A stretch of DNA of 64,000 bases from Heloderma charlesbogerti (GCA_026122225.1 JANEZZ010001865.1:620001-684000); one strand, 5' to 3'; shown: positions 10,088-20,830, counted from the first letter of the stretch. The notes: a model not told the origin generated them from the letters alone. A program made the numbers and translations.

Positions 10088-10682
10088 GTCTGGCCATAGA
10101 ATGCTGACTAACTGCTGGAGGGAGAGGAAGTGGAAATCCGAGTGGAAAGGGGAATGGAATAGAGTATCATGGAAGAAGGCTTGGCTGGCTGGCTGAACAG
10201 AAGCACGCCACACCTGAGCCACTTGTAAAAAACAAATCTGAAGAGCTGAGAGGGAGGAGCTTTCTGAGGTCCCCTTACCTTGTCAGCCACCTGTGACTCC
10301 TCTCCCCCCCCCACACACACACACTTCAGCAAAGCAGGGGATACTCTGGAGGGGCCCCCAAAGCAGTGGGAGGAACCGGCGACGAGAGGGGCTATGGGAG
10401 AACCCCGGCCCCCAGGGCCTGTAGAAAAGTGCTTGGCTGCGTGCATGGGGACTCTTTGGATCCCAGCCCATTTATAACAAACCACTAAGCCTGGAACAAA
10501 GGGGATTAAAAAACCAAAGCATATTAAAATGAAATCTCCAAAGGCCTTGCTGACTAAAGGGTTTTACAGTTTGACTTTGAAAAAAAATCTGCTGACTCGT
10601 GCACGGCTGGGTCCTCTTTGGCTATGAGTTCCGCAAGGTAGGATAGTGAGGGGAATAACTCTTTGGGGAAGGGCTTTCCTTT
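10088..10682. other. Unassigned non-coding DNA
   Basis: No gene seen. A C-run followed by a short (CA)n lies at 10301-10323. Confidence 0.5.
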
Positions 10683-10935
10683 CAAAGGGGGTTAGACAAA
10701 TTCTTGGAGGAGAAGGCTATCAATGGCTACTAGTCCTGATGGCTATATATTGCCTCCAGTATCAGAGGCAGGATGCCTCTTTCTACTATTTTCTGGGGAA
10801 CATGAGCAGGAGGGAGCTCTTGTAATTATGTCCTCCTTGTAGACTTCCCATAGTCATCTGGTTTGCCACTGTGGGAACAGAATATGAGACATCTTTGGTC
10901 CGAGTCAGCACAGCTTTTTAAAAATGTTCTTATAA
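10683..10935 (+). repeat. CR1-like LINE 3' end
   Basis: The sequence runs from 'TTAGACAAATTCTTGGAGGAGAAGG' style text to '...TTTAAAAATGTTCTTAT' and matches copies at 33270-33525, 36386-36518 and 43060-43590 block by block. Such tails with a 'GGCTATCAATGGCTACTAG' block are the 3' end of a reptilian CR1-type LINE. Confidence 0.75.
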
Positions 10936-11395
10936 TTGGGAAAGACTCTGGTGTGTATTCCCACACAAATTCTCATTTAACCGCCCCCCCCAAAACTGTA
11001 TTTTTTGCATGTGGAAATTCTCACACTCTCAAATTCTGAATTTTCTTTTGACGAACAGTCTCAGAAATCTGAGTTGTGAATCTGATATCTGTGTTTTGGG
11101 TTGAATGAATTTGGAATTGCTATTAACATTTGGATGTCACTTCTTAAACATTGGTAACAGCATTTGAATTCCATCCGTCAAAATAACTGGGAAGTTCCAG
11201 ATCCACAGGCATGAATGGGAGACACACAAGACCACAACTGTGTTATCATGGTACCCCCATTAATTTTAATGGGGCTTATTACACAGAGGACCATCCTGGT
11301 GCACAGCACTTTGAATATTGGTATAAAACATTTGTGTATGATATTTTAAAACATTCTTCCACCTGTGCCTTGCTGGTATCATTTGCTGGACACCA
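10936..11395. other. Unassigned non-coding DNA
   Basis: No gene or clear repeat boundary. A short C-run lies near 10983. Confidence 0.5.
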
Positions 11396-11536
11396 GAGGT
11401 AGTGTCCAATGTTAGTCCTATGTAGAGTAGATCCACTGAAAAGAATGAGACTTAAGTTAGTTGTTGTGACTAATGTAAGTCCCATTCATTTCAATGGGTC
11501 TACTCTATGTAGGACTAACATTGGATACTACCCCAG
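11396..11536. mobile_element. Palindromic MITE (GTAGTRTCCAATGTTAGTCC)
   Basis: The two halves are near-perfect reverse complements. The left half has GTAGTGTCCAATGTTAGTCC and the right half ends GGACTAACATTGGATACTAC. Length is about 140 bp, with no coding capacity. The full palindrome is typical of a foldback MITE. Confidence 0.85.
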
Positions 11537-11667
11537 TATTCTAACTAGTGCTGAAACAAATGATGGGACACAACTTTCAACCAAGTTTGCAAATTTTGTC
11601 AGATGCTTAATTTCAGATTTTATTTTATTTACACATTTCATTATTAACTTATAAATATAACATAGTA

Positions 11668-11803
11668 TACCCTTCCCCATCCTGGTGCCATCCAAATATT
11701 TTGGACTTCAAATCCCATCAGCCCCAACCAGCATGGCTAATAGTCAGGAGTGCTGGGAGCTGTCATCCAAACCATCTGGGGGGCATCAGGTTGGGGAAGT
11801 CTG
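11668..11803. mobile_element. Palindromic MITE (ATCCTGGTGCC ... GGCATCAGGTTGGGG)
   Basis: Same family as 31602-31716 and 39931-40050. Inverted arms read CTGGTGCC...AAATATTTTGGA and the reverse, with a central 'CCCCAACCAGCATGGC' block. The middle carries an ACTWCAAATCCCATC motif, close to the THAP11/ZNF143-type element. Confidence 0.8.
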
Positions 11804-11874
11804 ACTGAGTCCAGTAACACTTATAGATCGAACAGAAATACATCCTCTAAAACCGATTTATAACAGCTCCATAT

Positions 11875-11893
11875 TTTATTTATTTATTTATTG
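11875..11893 (+). repeat. (TTTA)n microsatellite
   Basis: About four copies of TTTA followed by (TTGG)n. Confidence 0.85.
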
Positions 11894-12004
11894 GTTGGTT
11901 GGTTGGTGGGGCCTTACTTAAAAGATTTATATCTTATCTCCTTACATATTTTTTATAATTATTATTTCTTCTAATTTAATATCATAAAAAGAAGCTTAGC
12001 AGGC

Positions 12005-12118
12005 CTGTCCTTCTCTACTCAGAAATATGTCTCATTGGGTTCAGTGGCACTTGCTCCCTGGGAGTAAGCCCCATTTAACTCAAGGGGGCTTACCCTCTGT
12101 GTAGACATGGGGTTGGAT
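12005..12118. mobile_element. TACTCAGAAGTAAG-type palindromic MITE
   Basis: It contains CTACTCAGAAATATGTC and, inverted, GGGAGTAAGCCCCATTTAA, the arms of a short palindrome seen again at 21374, 29036, 40405, 42690 and 53683. Confidence 0.65.
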
Positions 12119-12959
12119 CCAGGATCTGCCTTTCACTCACAGAGGGTTCCTCCACCCAATTTTGGGGGATCCCTCCTTCTCCCAAACCACAGTTCACAAC
12201 ATTCAGCACGGTCTTCTGACTCTCTGTGTAATATTTTCAGGGGGCTGGGGGAGGGGCTGCCATGGGAAGGAGAGGGCAAGGTTGTCCACTTCCGCCAGTG
12301 CAGTTGATCCAGTGCGTGTCTGGATGGAACCCACGCATATGATTGCACTATTCTCAATCACAAACAGTAACTAGAAATGGACTGATGAGTCTAAATTTAG
12401 TTTGGGTTGTCTTTGCATGTGTTCCTAAGGAAGTTCCATCTGTCCCATTTCTACATTAAATGTGTGGATTCTCCACCCCCCCCCCCAAATCTGCATGGGA
12501 TCATTCTTTGAAAAAGTACTTACAAAGTGGTCCAATTCTTTGAATGAATTCAATCTTTTTTCAAGCAGGGAATAGCCACTCCAAGCAACTACAGAGCCTG
12601 GCTGGTGGTGGGTAGTTTGAAAATGGGGACCACAAATTTACCTTAGCGGGGCAGGACATCGTGACTGTGTGTTTGCGACTCCATTTTCAATTCACAGGGC
12701 AGCAGCTACACCAGCAGCCGGGCTTTATATTTTATGTAAGTATTTATTTATTACATTTCTATACTGCCCAATAGCTGAAGCTATAGCATGGAGTGGTTAT
12801 CATGCATAATTTTTTTTTAAAAGTCTGCCCTTGGACCGATATTGCAAAATTCATTCCAGTGCAGATTCTGAGGGAGAACTACATTGCAATGCACACATTA
12901 GTTTGGAAGAGGTAGATCAAGCTAGTTCACTTTGGAATTCTGACTGAATGAAATCCTGA
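12119..12959. other. Mostly unassigned DNA with an L2-type tail on the minus strand
   Basis: At 12738-12795 the reverse complement reads like the '...AGCTATTGGGCAGTATAGAAATG' tail of L2-like LINEs followed by a TAAA-rich end. The rest shows no gene. A C-run lies at 12474-12486. Confidence 0.5.
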
Positions 12960-13451
12960 AACATCTTTTCTCTTTTTTTGAGGCTTTAAAAAAATAGATA
13001 CACATAAATTTGTATGTATCCATAGCAATGAATGCATATGAAATGCATATATATGTAAATAGAACTTACTAGCAATTATACATAGGCTTCAACAAAAGCA
13101 GACCAGATATCCAAATAAGTATCCATTTGAAGGTGGTGGCTATATGCCGCCCATATGTTGAAAGTGTTATAAGGTCCTCAGTCTATTGCATTATAGGAGG
13201 TGAGTGTTTATCCTTCCAATGTTATAATAGTCTTTTAGCTGTCAAGAGGGCACAGAGAATCCATTTATGCTGACCATTAATTTCCATGAAGCAGATAAAT
13301 AATTTAAAAGAGGGTGTTCCAGTACAAATTTATCTGTTTGATAACCTCCTCCCCAAAAGAACCCACTACTTGACATTCCCCAAACATATGTTTAACAGAA
13401 GCATTAGCTGCATTGTACTGCCAGCAATTAGCCTAATTAGAAAATCTCTTA

Positions 13452-14563
13452 TCAAGAAGACATTGCAGTGTCCAACAGACATGAAACAAACATTTTTTGC
13501 TGAATAAGACACAGCCTAAGATCCATAGATGTGATAGGTATAGATGCGAAAGTGGCAATCCACTGACTAAGCAAAACAGGACAATCAAATTCCCTACTCC
13601 ATTCCTGCTTAAAACCCTGTATATTGTATTTATTCACCAATACCAAGTATTTATAGACATAGATCATGGGTCGCTTTGCCTGACCATCCTCAATAAGTAC
13701 TTCCAATAATGATGGAGACTCTGTTGCTGTAAAAATGGCCAGGCTGAACCTAGATACTAACAAATGCTGCAATTACAAGTCTTGCCATTCAGCCATAGCT
13801 GGCAAATCACATTTGGCACACAAGACAGAAAATGATGACAAGAACTCATCATTGGCACCCACCAGTTGATCCAAAGTAAAAATCGCCTTATTTGTCTATG
13901 TCTGTCACAGAAACATTTTCTTACCAATTTTTAGATCTGGATTGCCCCATAAAGGCAATTTACCAGGAGGAAATGGATAAAAGTGTAATTGATGTGACAT
14001 TATAAGCCACACACCTCTAACTGTAGAAACTGTGGGAAGAAATCGATATATTCTTGTAGGTCTAGAACCTAGTGCCATCCATTCAGAGAGAGGGACCAGA
14101 CAAGGAGATTCCGAAAATGACCAAGACAGAAGAACCGATGCAGACAGGAAAGAGCAAACTTTAGTACAAGCCAGCAGATAAGCCCAATGATATAAGGCAA
14201 GCTCTGGAATACCAAATCCACCATCTTTCATTGGAAGTTGCATCCTTTTCAGAAATAAGCTTGGCAGAAAGGAACCCCCCCACACACAAATTCATGAAAT
14301 AAAGCATTGATTTTCTGAAAATATTTGCCAGGTATAGATAAGGGTATCTCACATATAACATAAACAATCCAAGGTATAGTATTCATCTTAAGTGTATTTA
14401 CCTTACCCCCCAAACTCAGCTTTAAAGATGTCCATCTATCTAAACCCCAAGAAATCCCATTAAGCAATTTATTCAAATGAAGCTTAATCATCGGAGATAT
14501 ATCTCTGGGAATAAGTATTCCAAGATAAGTAATAATATCCAGGCACCATCGAAATTGCCAATC
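13452..14563 (-). pseudogene. L1/Tx1-like ORF2 remnant, C-terminal part
   Basis: Three overlapping minus-strand frames cover the region after the RT catalytic site to near the C terminus. Best preserved is 14249-14563, with 'YLGIL', 'LNKLLNGISWGLDRWTS' and 'LGGKVNTLKMN', the thumb/connection part of L1-clade proteins. The frame then shifts near 14285 and 14160, and again to 13452-13772. The insertion at 14564 interrupts the gene. No function is expected. Confidence 0.75.
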
Positions 14564-14571
14564 TGCTAAGA

Positions 14572-16358
14572 CAGTGGTTCTCAACTCGTTTCAGTCCATG
14601 GACCACCAGGCCAATCAAAAAATGTTCGTGGATCACCTCCTTTTATTTATTTCTTTTGGTTGAGACATAATTAAAAAGAGCAGACACATTTTGGTTTGAA
14701 ATTTATTTATTTATTTGGATTCTTTTCTCACTGACAAGCTTCTCAATGTTTGGAGTGGTATCTGATAGTGCACAACGAATATCGCTTTCTGCTGTGAGCT
14801 GACTCCTCTGTTTGGACTTAATGTTCAACAAACACGAAAATCCCATCTCACACTTATAAGTTGATGCAAATGGCAAAAGAAATCTGTGTGTGCTGACAGA
14901 TTTGGGTAATTTCCAGTCATGCTGGCCCCAAATTTCTCTATGGTAGACTGCTTAGGTTGCAAAATCATTTTCCAGATCCAATAATTCCACCTGCAGATCC
15001 TCTGTTAACACTATTAATATCTGTTGTGAATGGATTCCTGATGAAAGGTAATCCATCTTTTGTCCTGTCCACCTCTGGAAAGTATAGTTGGAATTCGTCT
15101 CGTAGCTTCCGTAAATGATCGAGAATTTACATACGAATGACTTTCTTTTTCCCAAGCATGGCATCCACACATGGAAATTGAACGAAATTATTGCCTTTGC
15201 CTCTTACCATCCAGAGTTCCAATTTGTCAAGAAAAGCCTTGATGATGCTTTGGTGAAAGAACAGATTTGCACCTTCCCCTTGCAGCTGAAGATTCAGTTT
15301 GTTCAAGATTCCAAAAATATCAACAAGATACATACATTCTAAATTTGACTGCGTCACCACATTTAAGAATTCATCTTTCCCTTGAGCCTGGAGAAACAGA
15401 TCCAACTCCTCTCTCAATTGAAAAACTCTGTTGAGTACGTTCCCTGCTGACAACCACTTTACAGAAGTGTAGAACAGCAACACATCTAAGTTAGAACCCA
15501 TGTCCTGGCAAAATCTTTTGAACAGCAAAGTGTTCAGAGCCGATGACTTGATGTAATTCACCACTTTCGCCAACCCTTTGAAAATGGTGTTGAGTTGCTC
15601 AGGCAATGTTTTTGATGTCAAAGCTTTCCTATGAATGAAGCAATGTAGTTCGATTACCATTGGAGCATGCTGCTTCACTAATGCTTGGAAGCCTGATCTT
15701 GAGCCCAGCATGGCAGGTGCACCACTAGTGATTTGCCCAATCTAGACCATACACTTCACAGAAATTGTTAAACTGTTAACAATTTCCATCACATCCTGAG
15801 CCTTTGTGATGGTATCAAGAGTCTTAAAAAAACCTCTTCTTTGAAGTCTCCCTCAACCATATATCGTGCACACACCAATAACTGATAGCACAATGCAACG
15901 TCAGTCAATTCACCCAATTCTACTTACTTTTTACAACATAAATTATAAAGAAACTAAAACAGCACATTTAGCACAGAAAGAATGACATGATAACCACTCA
16001 ACACAATAGTGGGAGCTACCCTAACAAACCACACGTATCTGGACAGGTCACTCCCACCTTCCTGCCAAAAACAAGTTTTTAGTTGCAACCCAGCCGTTAA
16101 GTGGCACTTCTGTTGTACAAAAGTGTACGAATATAAATAATGGGAGAACAGCACATTGTTTGATTGCGCTATTGCCTTCCTGTAAAGAAGGTTAAGTGGT
16201 GTAGACATGCCGACTCTAAAACATTTTTATTTGAACTGTTTAAATATAAATACCCACAAACTTTAGGTGATAGTGGTATCTATATTTAATTTTATACAGT
16301 TATATATTCGTGTGGACTACTGAAAAAGTCACCATGGACCACCAGTTGAGAACCACTG
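14572..16358. mobile_element. hAT element with Charlie-type ends, inserted in the L1-like LINE
   Basis: Ends are CAGTGGTTCTCAACTCG and CAGTTGAGAACCACTG, an imperfect inverted repeat of the type common in vertebrate hAT (Charlie-like) elements. The 8-bp duplication TGCTAAGA is perfect (14564-14571 and 16359-16366). At 1787 bp it is shorter than an autonomous hAT and carries only part of a transposase. Poly-TTTAT tracts follow the left end (14640-14720). Confidence 0.95.
15127..15925 (-). pseudogene. hAT transposase remnant (ZBED/SCAND3-like)
   Basis: A 194-codon frame (15127-15711) reads AMLGSRSGF, then HAPMVIELHCFIHR, then a 'LFYTSVKWLSAGNVLNRVFQL' stretch. These blocks match the middle of the RNase-H-like catalytic fold of hAT transposases, including the CFIHR and VKWLS motifs. 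Upstream to about 15925, past an in-frame stop near 15744, further coding-like text continues ('ELTDVALCYQLLVCARYM'). The BED zinc finger and the dimerisation region are not recognisable. Internally deleted and inactive. Confidence 0.8.
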
Positions 16359-16366
16359 TGCTAAGA

Positions 16367-17143
16367 CATTACAAGATATAGAATCTCCAGTCAGCAGCAT
16401 CAGTTTGGATTTTGACCAGTTAATTGACTAACTAGACAAATTTCCAAATACATTAATCAGCTGCATCAATGCCAGCACAGACCATGGGAGTTCAGCAATA
16501 AAAAAGATCATAAACAATAAAAGTTCACGAGTGTAAAGAATAATTCTAAATTTTAAAAATCATGCACAAATCCATGAATACCACTATTGTGTCTAATAGC
16601 ACAAGCCAGAGGTTCCAAACATAAATCAAATATCAAAGGAGAAAGCGGTTTGGTTCTTCTCTCAAGTGGAAAAAAAGGCCCCTCATGAATCCAGCCATAA
16701 TTCTAGCTCTTGATAATGAAAACAAAATTCTAACCCACGTCAAAAATTCTAATGGAAAGCCAAATTTAGTCAAAGTAGCAAAATAAGTTGCCAATAAAGT
16801 TTATCAAAGGCTTTTTCAGTGTCCAAAGAGACAATGGCAGCCTGGTGCATTCTATCAGTTTTTAAAGCTCTCAGATCTACGACTAATCTAAGATTGCTGG
16901 CCCCCTATTTATGTTTGATAAATCCCACCTGATTTGTTCGAACCAATGTTGTAATAACTTCTTGAAGTCTATCAGCTAAAATAGCAGTTAATATTTTAAT
17001 ATCTACATTAATTAATGAAAGAGGCCCAAAATTAGCATGATGAGTATGATCGTTGCTGGGCTTAGGAATCACAGTGATCTAAGTATCATTTAACAAAGAA
17101 GGGAGAGAGCCAGATTTTTTTAAAAAAATGGTTGCAGATTCCA
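16367..17143 (-). pseudogene. L1/Tx1-like ORF2 remnant, RT finger/palm part
   Basis: The minus-strand translation recovers 'ITVIPKPSNDHTHHANFGPL', 'SLINVDIKILTAILADRLQE' and 'LVRTNQVGF', the conserved RT blocks 1-2 of L1-clade LINEs, and further on the EPLACAIR block. Stops and shifts are frequent. It continues in 13452-14563 across the hAT insertion. Confidence 0.75.
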
Positions 17144-17213
17144 ACTAGCAGGTTGGAAAAAGTTTTATACCATTCAATTGAAAACCCATTCTGAAGCACC
17201 CCACTAAATCGGT

Positions 17214-17425
17214 AATGCAGGTGTGCAAAACCTCTCTCAGCCCATGGGCTGAATTCCATTTCAGAGAAGCTCTCGGGAGCCGCATTGCAGTGGTAGGTGG
17301 AGTTGGAGGCAAAAGAGGCGAGGCCAAAACTACAACCCCCCCTTCACAAATACCAGCATATTTTAGCTTAAAAGCACTTACTGCTAGTAAATAAGGCTTA
17401 GGAGAGCCATTCATGTGCAAACACT
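17214..17425 (+). repeat. hAT-like repeat fragment (AGGTGTGCAAAACCTC type)
   Basis: Shares the order 'CTGAATTCCATTTCAGA', 'CAGTGGTAGGTGGAG' and 'AGGCCAAAACTACAA' with 51965-52312 and, inverted, with 43615-43976. It stops inside the repeat, next to the L1-like LINE. Confidence 0.6.
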
Positions 17426-17650
17426 GCATAAAAGCTGGGAAAGTCTCTCAGTTTGGGTGTATTCTTGGACTCAGCCTGGATGCCCAGGTTTCGGAGGTGG
17501 CCAGGAGTGCATTTGCACAGCTGAGGCAAGTGCACCAACTGTGCCCGTTCCTAGAAGCATCTGATCTGACTACCGTCACACATGCCTTAGTTTAGGGATG
17601 TATGGACTGTGTTAAATCCACTCCGTCTGTGTTTTGAGGATTGTCAAGTG
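17426..17650. other. Unassigned DNA with an orphan TAGGGATG end
   Basis: TAGGGATGTATGGA at 17594 looks like another element end, but no partner end or duplication was found. Confidence 0.4.
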
Positions 17651-18369
17651 TACGGATGTCAGAGAATTTCACCACGAATCTCGGGGAGGCCGAATGCCAG
17701 TGCATTCAGCCCGCCAAAATCAGTGGCGAAACGGTCTGCCCCCCGCCCCTCCCGGGACGGGACTTACCTTCGGCGAATCTTCCTGGCGGTTCGGCGGCGG
17801 TTCGGCAGCGCCGCCATTTCCAGTAAAACAAACAAACAAAAAAAACGTGATAGGCTACGTAAAGATTTATGTAGCCTATCACGGCTAGATTTTTAAAAAA
17901 CACCGTGATAGGCTACGTAAAGATTTACGTAGCCTATCATGGCTGATTTAAAAGAAAAAAAAACCCGCGCGTACACAAATGGCGGCACCCATGGGCGCCG
18001 CCATTTGCGTTCCTTATTTTGGCATGTCTTAGTCTACGTAAACATTTACGTAGACTAAGGCGTGCCAAAATAAGGAACGCAAATGGCGGCACCCATGGGC
18101 GCCGCCATTTATGTACACGCATTTTGTTTTGTTTTTAATCAGCCATGATAGGCTACGTAAACAGTTACATAGCCTATCATGGCTGACTGCAGGGACGCAA
18201 ACGGCGGCGGCTACAGCCGCCGCCATTTGCGGAGCCGGCCAGCCAGGATTCTAGGGGGGAGGGACGGAGCGCCTCCCCCCCGGCCAGAATTTTGGGGGGA
18301 GGGACAGAGCGCCTCCCCCCCCCACGAATGTCACCCTTTGAAAAGGTAAGTGACTTTTGTACATCCCTA
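17651..18369. mobile_element. hAT-type TAGGGATG element, family A
   Basis: The left end is TACGGATGTCAGAGAATTTC (one mutation in TAGGG) and the right end TTTGTACATCCCTA. The 8-bp duplication GTCAAGTG is perfect (17643-17650 and 18370-18377). Four TACGTA-core hairpins lie at about 17847-17885, 17903-17943, 18028-18064 and 18145-18185, separated by AAATGGCGGC(ACCCATGGGC)GCCGCCATTT hairpins. Outward donors are intact on both arms: GAAG|GTAAGT (minus, GT at 17767-17766) and AAAAG|GTAAGT (plus, GT at 18346-18347). Confidence 0.95.
17768..17817 (-). other. Exon-like open frame ending at a splice donor
   Basis: The ATG in GGAAATGGCGGCGC opens 16 codons plus 2 bases and stops at the donor. The predicted peptide ends TARKIRR, the same ending and the same phase 2 as the cassette at 60455-60546. 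Confidence 0.35.
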
Positions 18370-19376
18370 GTCAAGTGCCTTTTGTTGTATTGTCTGCTCA
18401 CAGATGGATGCGATTTCCCCCCCATCATACGGGAAAATATGCAAATAATTACGTAGGAGATTTCATAAGAATTTACATAATTTACCTTAGTATGTAACAT
18501 TTAGCATATTGTCCCCCATTCCATTCAACTTTTCCTCAGCAGAAACTTCTGTATTTTCCTACGAATAAATATGCATAAATTTCAGAAAGTAAAAAAAAAA
18601 ATCTGCAAGTCCATGGACTCCATGTACCCTGAGTAGGGATGTACGAATGTCCCCTTACCTGGCTCTGCTGGGTTCCGCTGGGGGGGGGAGGCGCTCCGTC
18701 CCTCCCCCCAGAATCCCCCCCGGAATCCTGGCTGGCTGGCTCCGCTCCGTGGGGATTCCGCGGAGCCGCCGGCTGGCTCCGCCAGCAGCCGGACATCTGG
18801 CCACTGGCTAGCAGGAACGCAAATGGCGGCGGCCGTAGCCACCGCCGTTTGCATCCCTGTAGTCAGCCGTGATAGGCTACGTAAAGACTTAAGTAGCCTA
18901 TCACGTCTGGCTTAAAAAAAACACACGCGCGTACACAAATGGTGGTGGCTATGTCCGCCGCCATTTGCTTTCCTTATTTTTGGCCGTCTTATTCTACGTA
19001 AATATTTACGTAGACTAAGACGGCGAAAATAAGGGTGAACGCAAATAGTGTTCGCTATGCTATTTGCGTTCCCCTTATTTTCGCCGTCTTACTCTACGTA
19101 AATATTTACGTAGACTAAGACGGCGAAAATACGGGGGAACTCAAATAGTGTCCGCTATGCTATTTCCGTTCCCCTTATTTTCGCCGTCTTAGTCTACGTA
19201 AATATTTACGTAGACTAAGACGGCCAAAAATAAGGAATGCAAATGGCGGCGGCCATAGCCGCCGCCATTTGCGTACGCAGTTTTTTTTTTAAGCCAGACA
19301 TGATAGGCTACATAAGTCTTTACGTAGCCTATCACGTCCTGTAAACAACAACAACAACAAAGTGACAAGACTGCAA

Positions 19377-19472
19377 ATGGCGGTGGCGGCAGCCGGTCGG
19401 AAGACGAGCCGCCGCTGCCACCGCTGCCAAAGCCTCTGCCAAAGCCTCTGCTGCCCGGAAGAACCGCCCCAG
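19377..19472 (+). other. Exon-like open frame ending at a splice donor
   Basis: The ATG in GCAAATGGCGGTGGC opens exactly 32 codons to CAG|GTAAGT (phase 0). The peptide begins MAVAAAGRKTS and ends PEEPPQ, closely parallel to the one at 5130-5201. Confidence 0.35.
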
Positions 19473-19581
19473 GTAAGTCTCGTCCCGGGGGGGATCCGCG
19501 GGGGGGCGGGGGGCAGGCCGTTCCGCCACAGATTTCGGGGGGCCGAATGCACTGGCATTCGACCTCACCGAGATCCGTGGC

Positions 19582-20493
19582 TAGGGATGGGGGAGAATTT
19601 CTCCCCAAAACTTCGGGGGGCCAAGTGCCAACGTATTCGGCCCCCCGAAGTAGTTTCGGGGAGAAATTCTCCACCCCCCGCCCCCCCGGGATGGGACTTG
19701 CCTTTCCCGAATGTCGCTCCCGGTGGCGGGTCGCAGCGGCGGTTGGGCAGGGCTTCGACAAGGGCAGGGGCGGCAGCTGGTCTTTCGACCGGCTGCCGCC
19801 GACGCCATTCCAAGAAAAGTAAAAAAAACCCAACGCCCCCGTGATAGGCTATGTGACGATTAACGTATCCTGTCACGGCTAGATTTGCAAAGTCAGCCGT
19901 GATAGGCTACGTAAATCGTCACATAGCCTATCACGGGTGACTTAAAAAAAAAAAAAAGCGCGTATGGCTAATGGCGGCTCCCATAGGGAGCCGCCATTCG
20001 CGTTCCTTATTTGGTCGCTGTAGTCTACGTAAAGATTACATAGACTACGGCGCAAATAAGGGCAACGCTATTTGCGTTGCCCTTATTTTCACCGTAGTCT
20101 GCGTAAAGATTTACGTAGACTACAGCGACCAAATAAGGAATGCGAATGGTGGCTCCCTATGGGGGCCGCCATTTGCGTACGCACCTTTTTTTTTTTTTTA
20201 AAGTCACCCGTGATAGGCTACGTGATGATTTACGTAGCCTATCATGGCTGACTTTGCAAATCTAGCCGTGATAGGCTACGTAAATCGTCACGTAGCCTAT
20301 CACAGGGGCGTGTTTTTTTAACTTTTTATTTCACGGCCGGGCGAGGCGAGGCGCCTCCTCCCCGGCCTGAATTTCGGCCGGGCGAGGAGGGAAGCCTCCC
20401 CCCCAGCCTGAACTTCAGGGGGAGCAGCGAAGCACCTCCCCCCCACCGTGAAGCAAGCTGCGAGACCAGGTAAGTGACTTTCATGCACCCCTA
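19582..20493. mobile_element. hAT-type TAGGGATG element, family B, nested in 18634-20521
   Basis: Ends are TAGGGATGGGGGAGAATTTC and CTTTCATGCACCCCTA, with a perfect 8-bp duplication TCCGTGGC (19574-19581 and 20494-20501). Six TACGTA-type hairpins (first at about 19840, last ending near 20303) carry GTGACGATTAACG-like centres. The arms contain a TTCGGGGGGCC...GGCCCCCCGAAG hairpin near the left end. The plus donor CCAG|GTAAGT is intact (GT at 20470-20471); the minus donor is AAAG|GCAAGT, a GC variant. Confidence 0.95.
19702..19808 (-). other. Exon-like open frame ending at a GC-type donor
   Basis: The ATG in GGAATGGCGTCGGC opens 35 codons plus 2 bases to AAAG|GCAAGT. The peptide starts MASAAAGRKTSC and ends GSDIRE, aligning with 60205-60311 over its whole length. 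Confidence 0.35.
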
Positions 20494-20624
20494 TCCGTGG
20501 CGGAATTCTCTGCCATCCCTAAGCCTGAGGGGGTTGCTCTGCAGTGGATTCTGCAGGTCTGATTCTTAGAAAACTGAGCTCATTTTACTCCATCTCGAAT
20601 TTCTCCGGCATCCTTACCTTCAGA

Positions 20625-20830
20625 GCATTCCTATCTCAATCGACGGGCGTTTTTATTCAAGCAGGCCTTTGACCTGTAAGTTGTTATGTTTTTATTGTAT
20701 TTTAATATGCTTTATTGTTCTAATCCTTTAAAATTGTTTTTGTAAGCCGCCTTGAGTGCCATTTTTTTGTACAAAGGCAAAGTAAAAATACATAAATAAA
20801 AATATAAATGAATAAATTTATAAATAAATA
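20625..20830 (+). repeat. L2-like LINE 3' end
   Basis: It contains '...TTTTTATTCAAGCAGGCCTTT' then 'TGTAAGCCGCCTTGAGTGCC' and an A-rich (TAAA)n tail, the usual end of L2-type LINEs in reptiles. Confidence 0.7.

Larger units (their letters stand above)
12960..17150 (-). mobile_element. Decayed L1/Tx1-like LINE, split by a hAT element
   Basis: Minus-strand translation in pieces gives reverse-transcriptase landmarks in the right order from high to low coordinates: a 'GPLSLINVDIKILTAILA'-like block (about 16960-17090), 'DLCLEPLACAIRHNSGIH' (about 16570-16620), then after the insertion 'YLGILIPRDI' and 'LGGKVNTLKMNTIPW' (14380-14530), then 'MQLPMKDGGFGIPELALYH' (about 14180-14250). These fit L1/Tx1-type ORF2. 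Frames are broken repeatedly and no endonuclease region is seen, so the copy is 5' truncated and dead. Ends are approximate. Confidence 0.8.
18634..20521. mobile_element. hAT-type TAGGGATG element, family A, hosting 19582-20493
   Basis: Ends are TAGGGATGTACGAATG and TTCTCTGCCATCCCTA, with duplication ACCCTGAG/AGCCTGAG (7 of 8; 18626-18633 and 20522-20529). Without the nested copy it is about 970 bp. Five TACGTA hairpins lie between 18866 and 19336. Donors: CCAG|GTAAGG on the minus strand (GT at 18658-18657) and CCCCAG|GTAAGT on the plus strand (GT at 19473-19474). The opposite-arm frame (minus, about 18662-18854) is also open to its donor and encodes a Ser/Pro/Gly-rich peptide with an AEPAGGSAESPRSGAS block. 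Confidence 0.92.
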
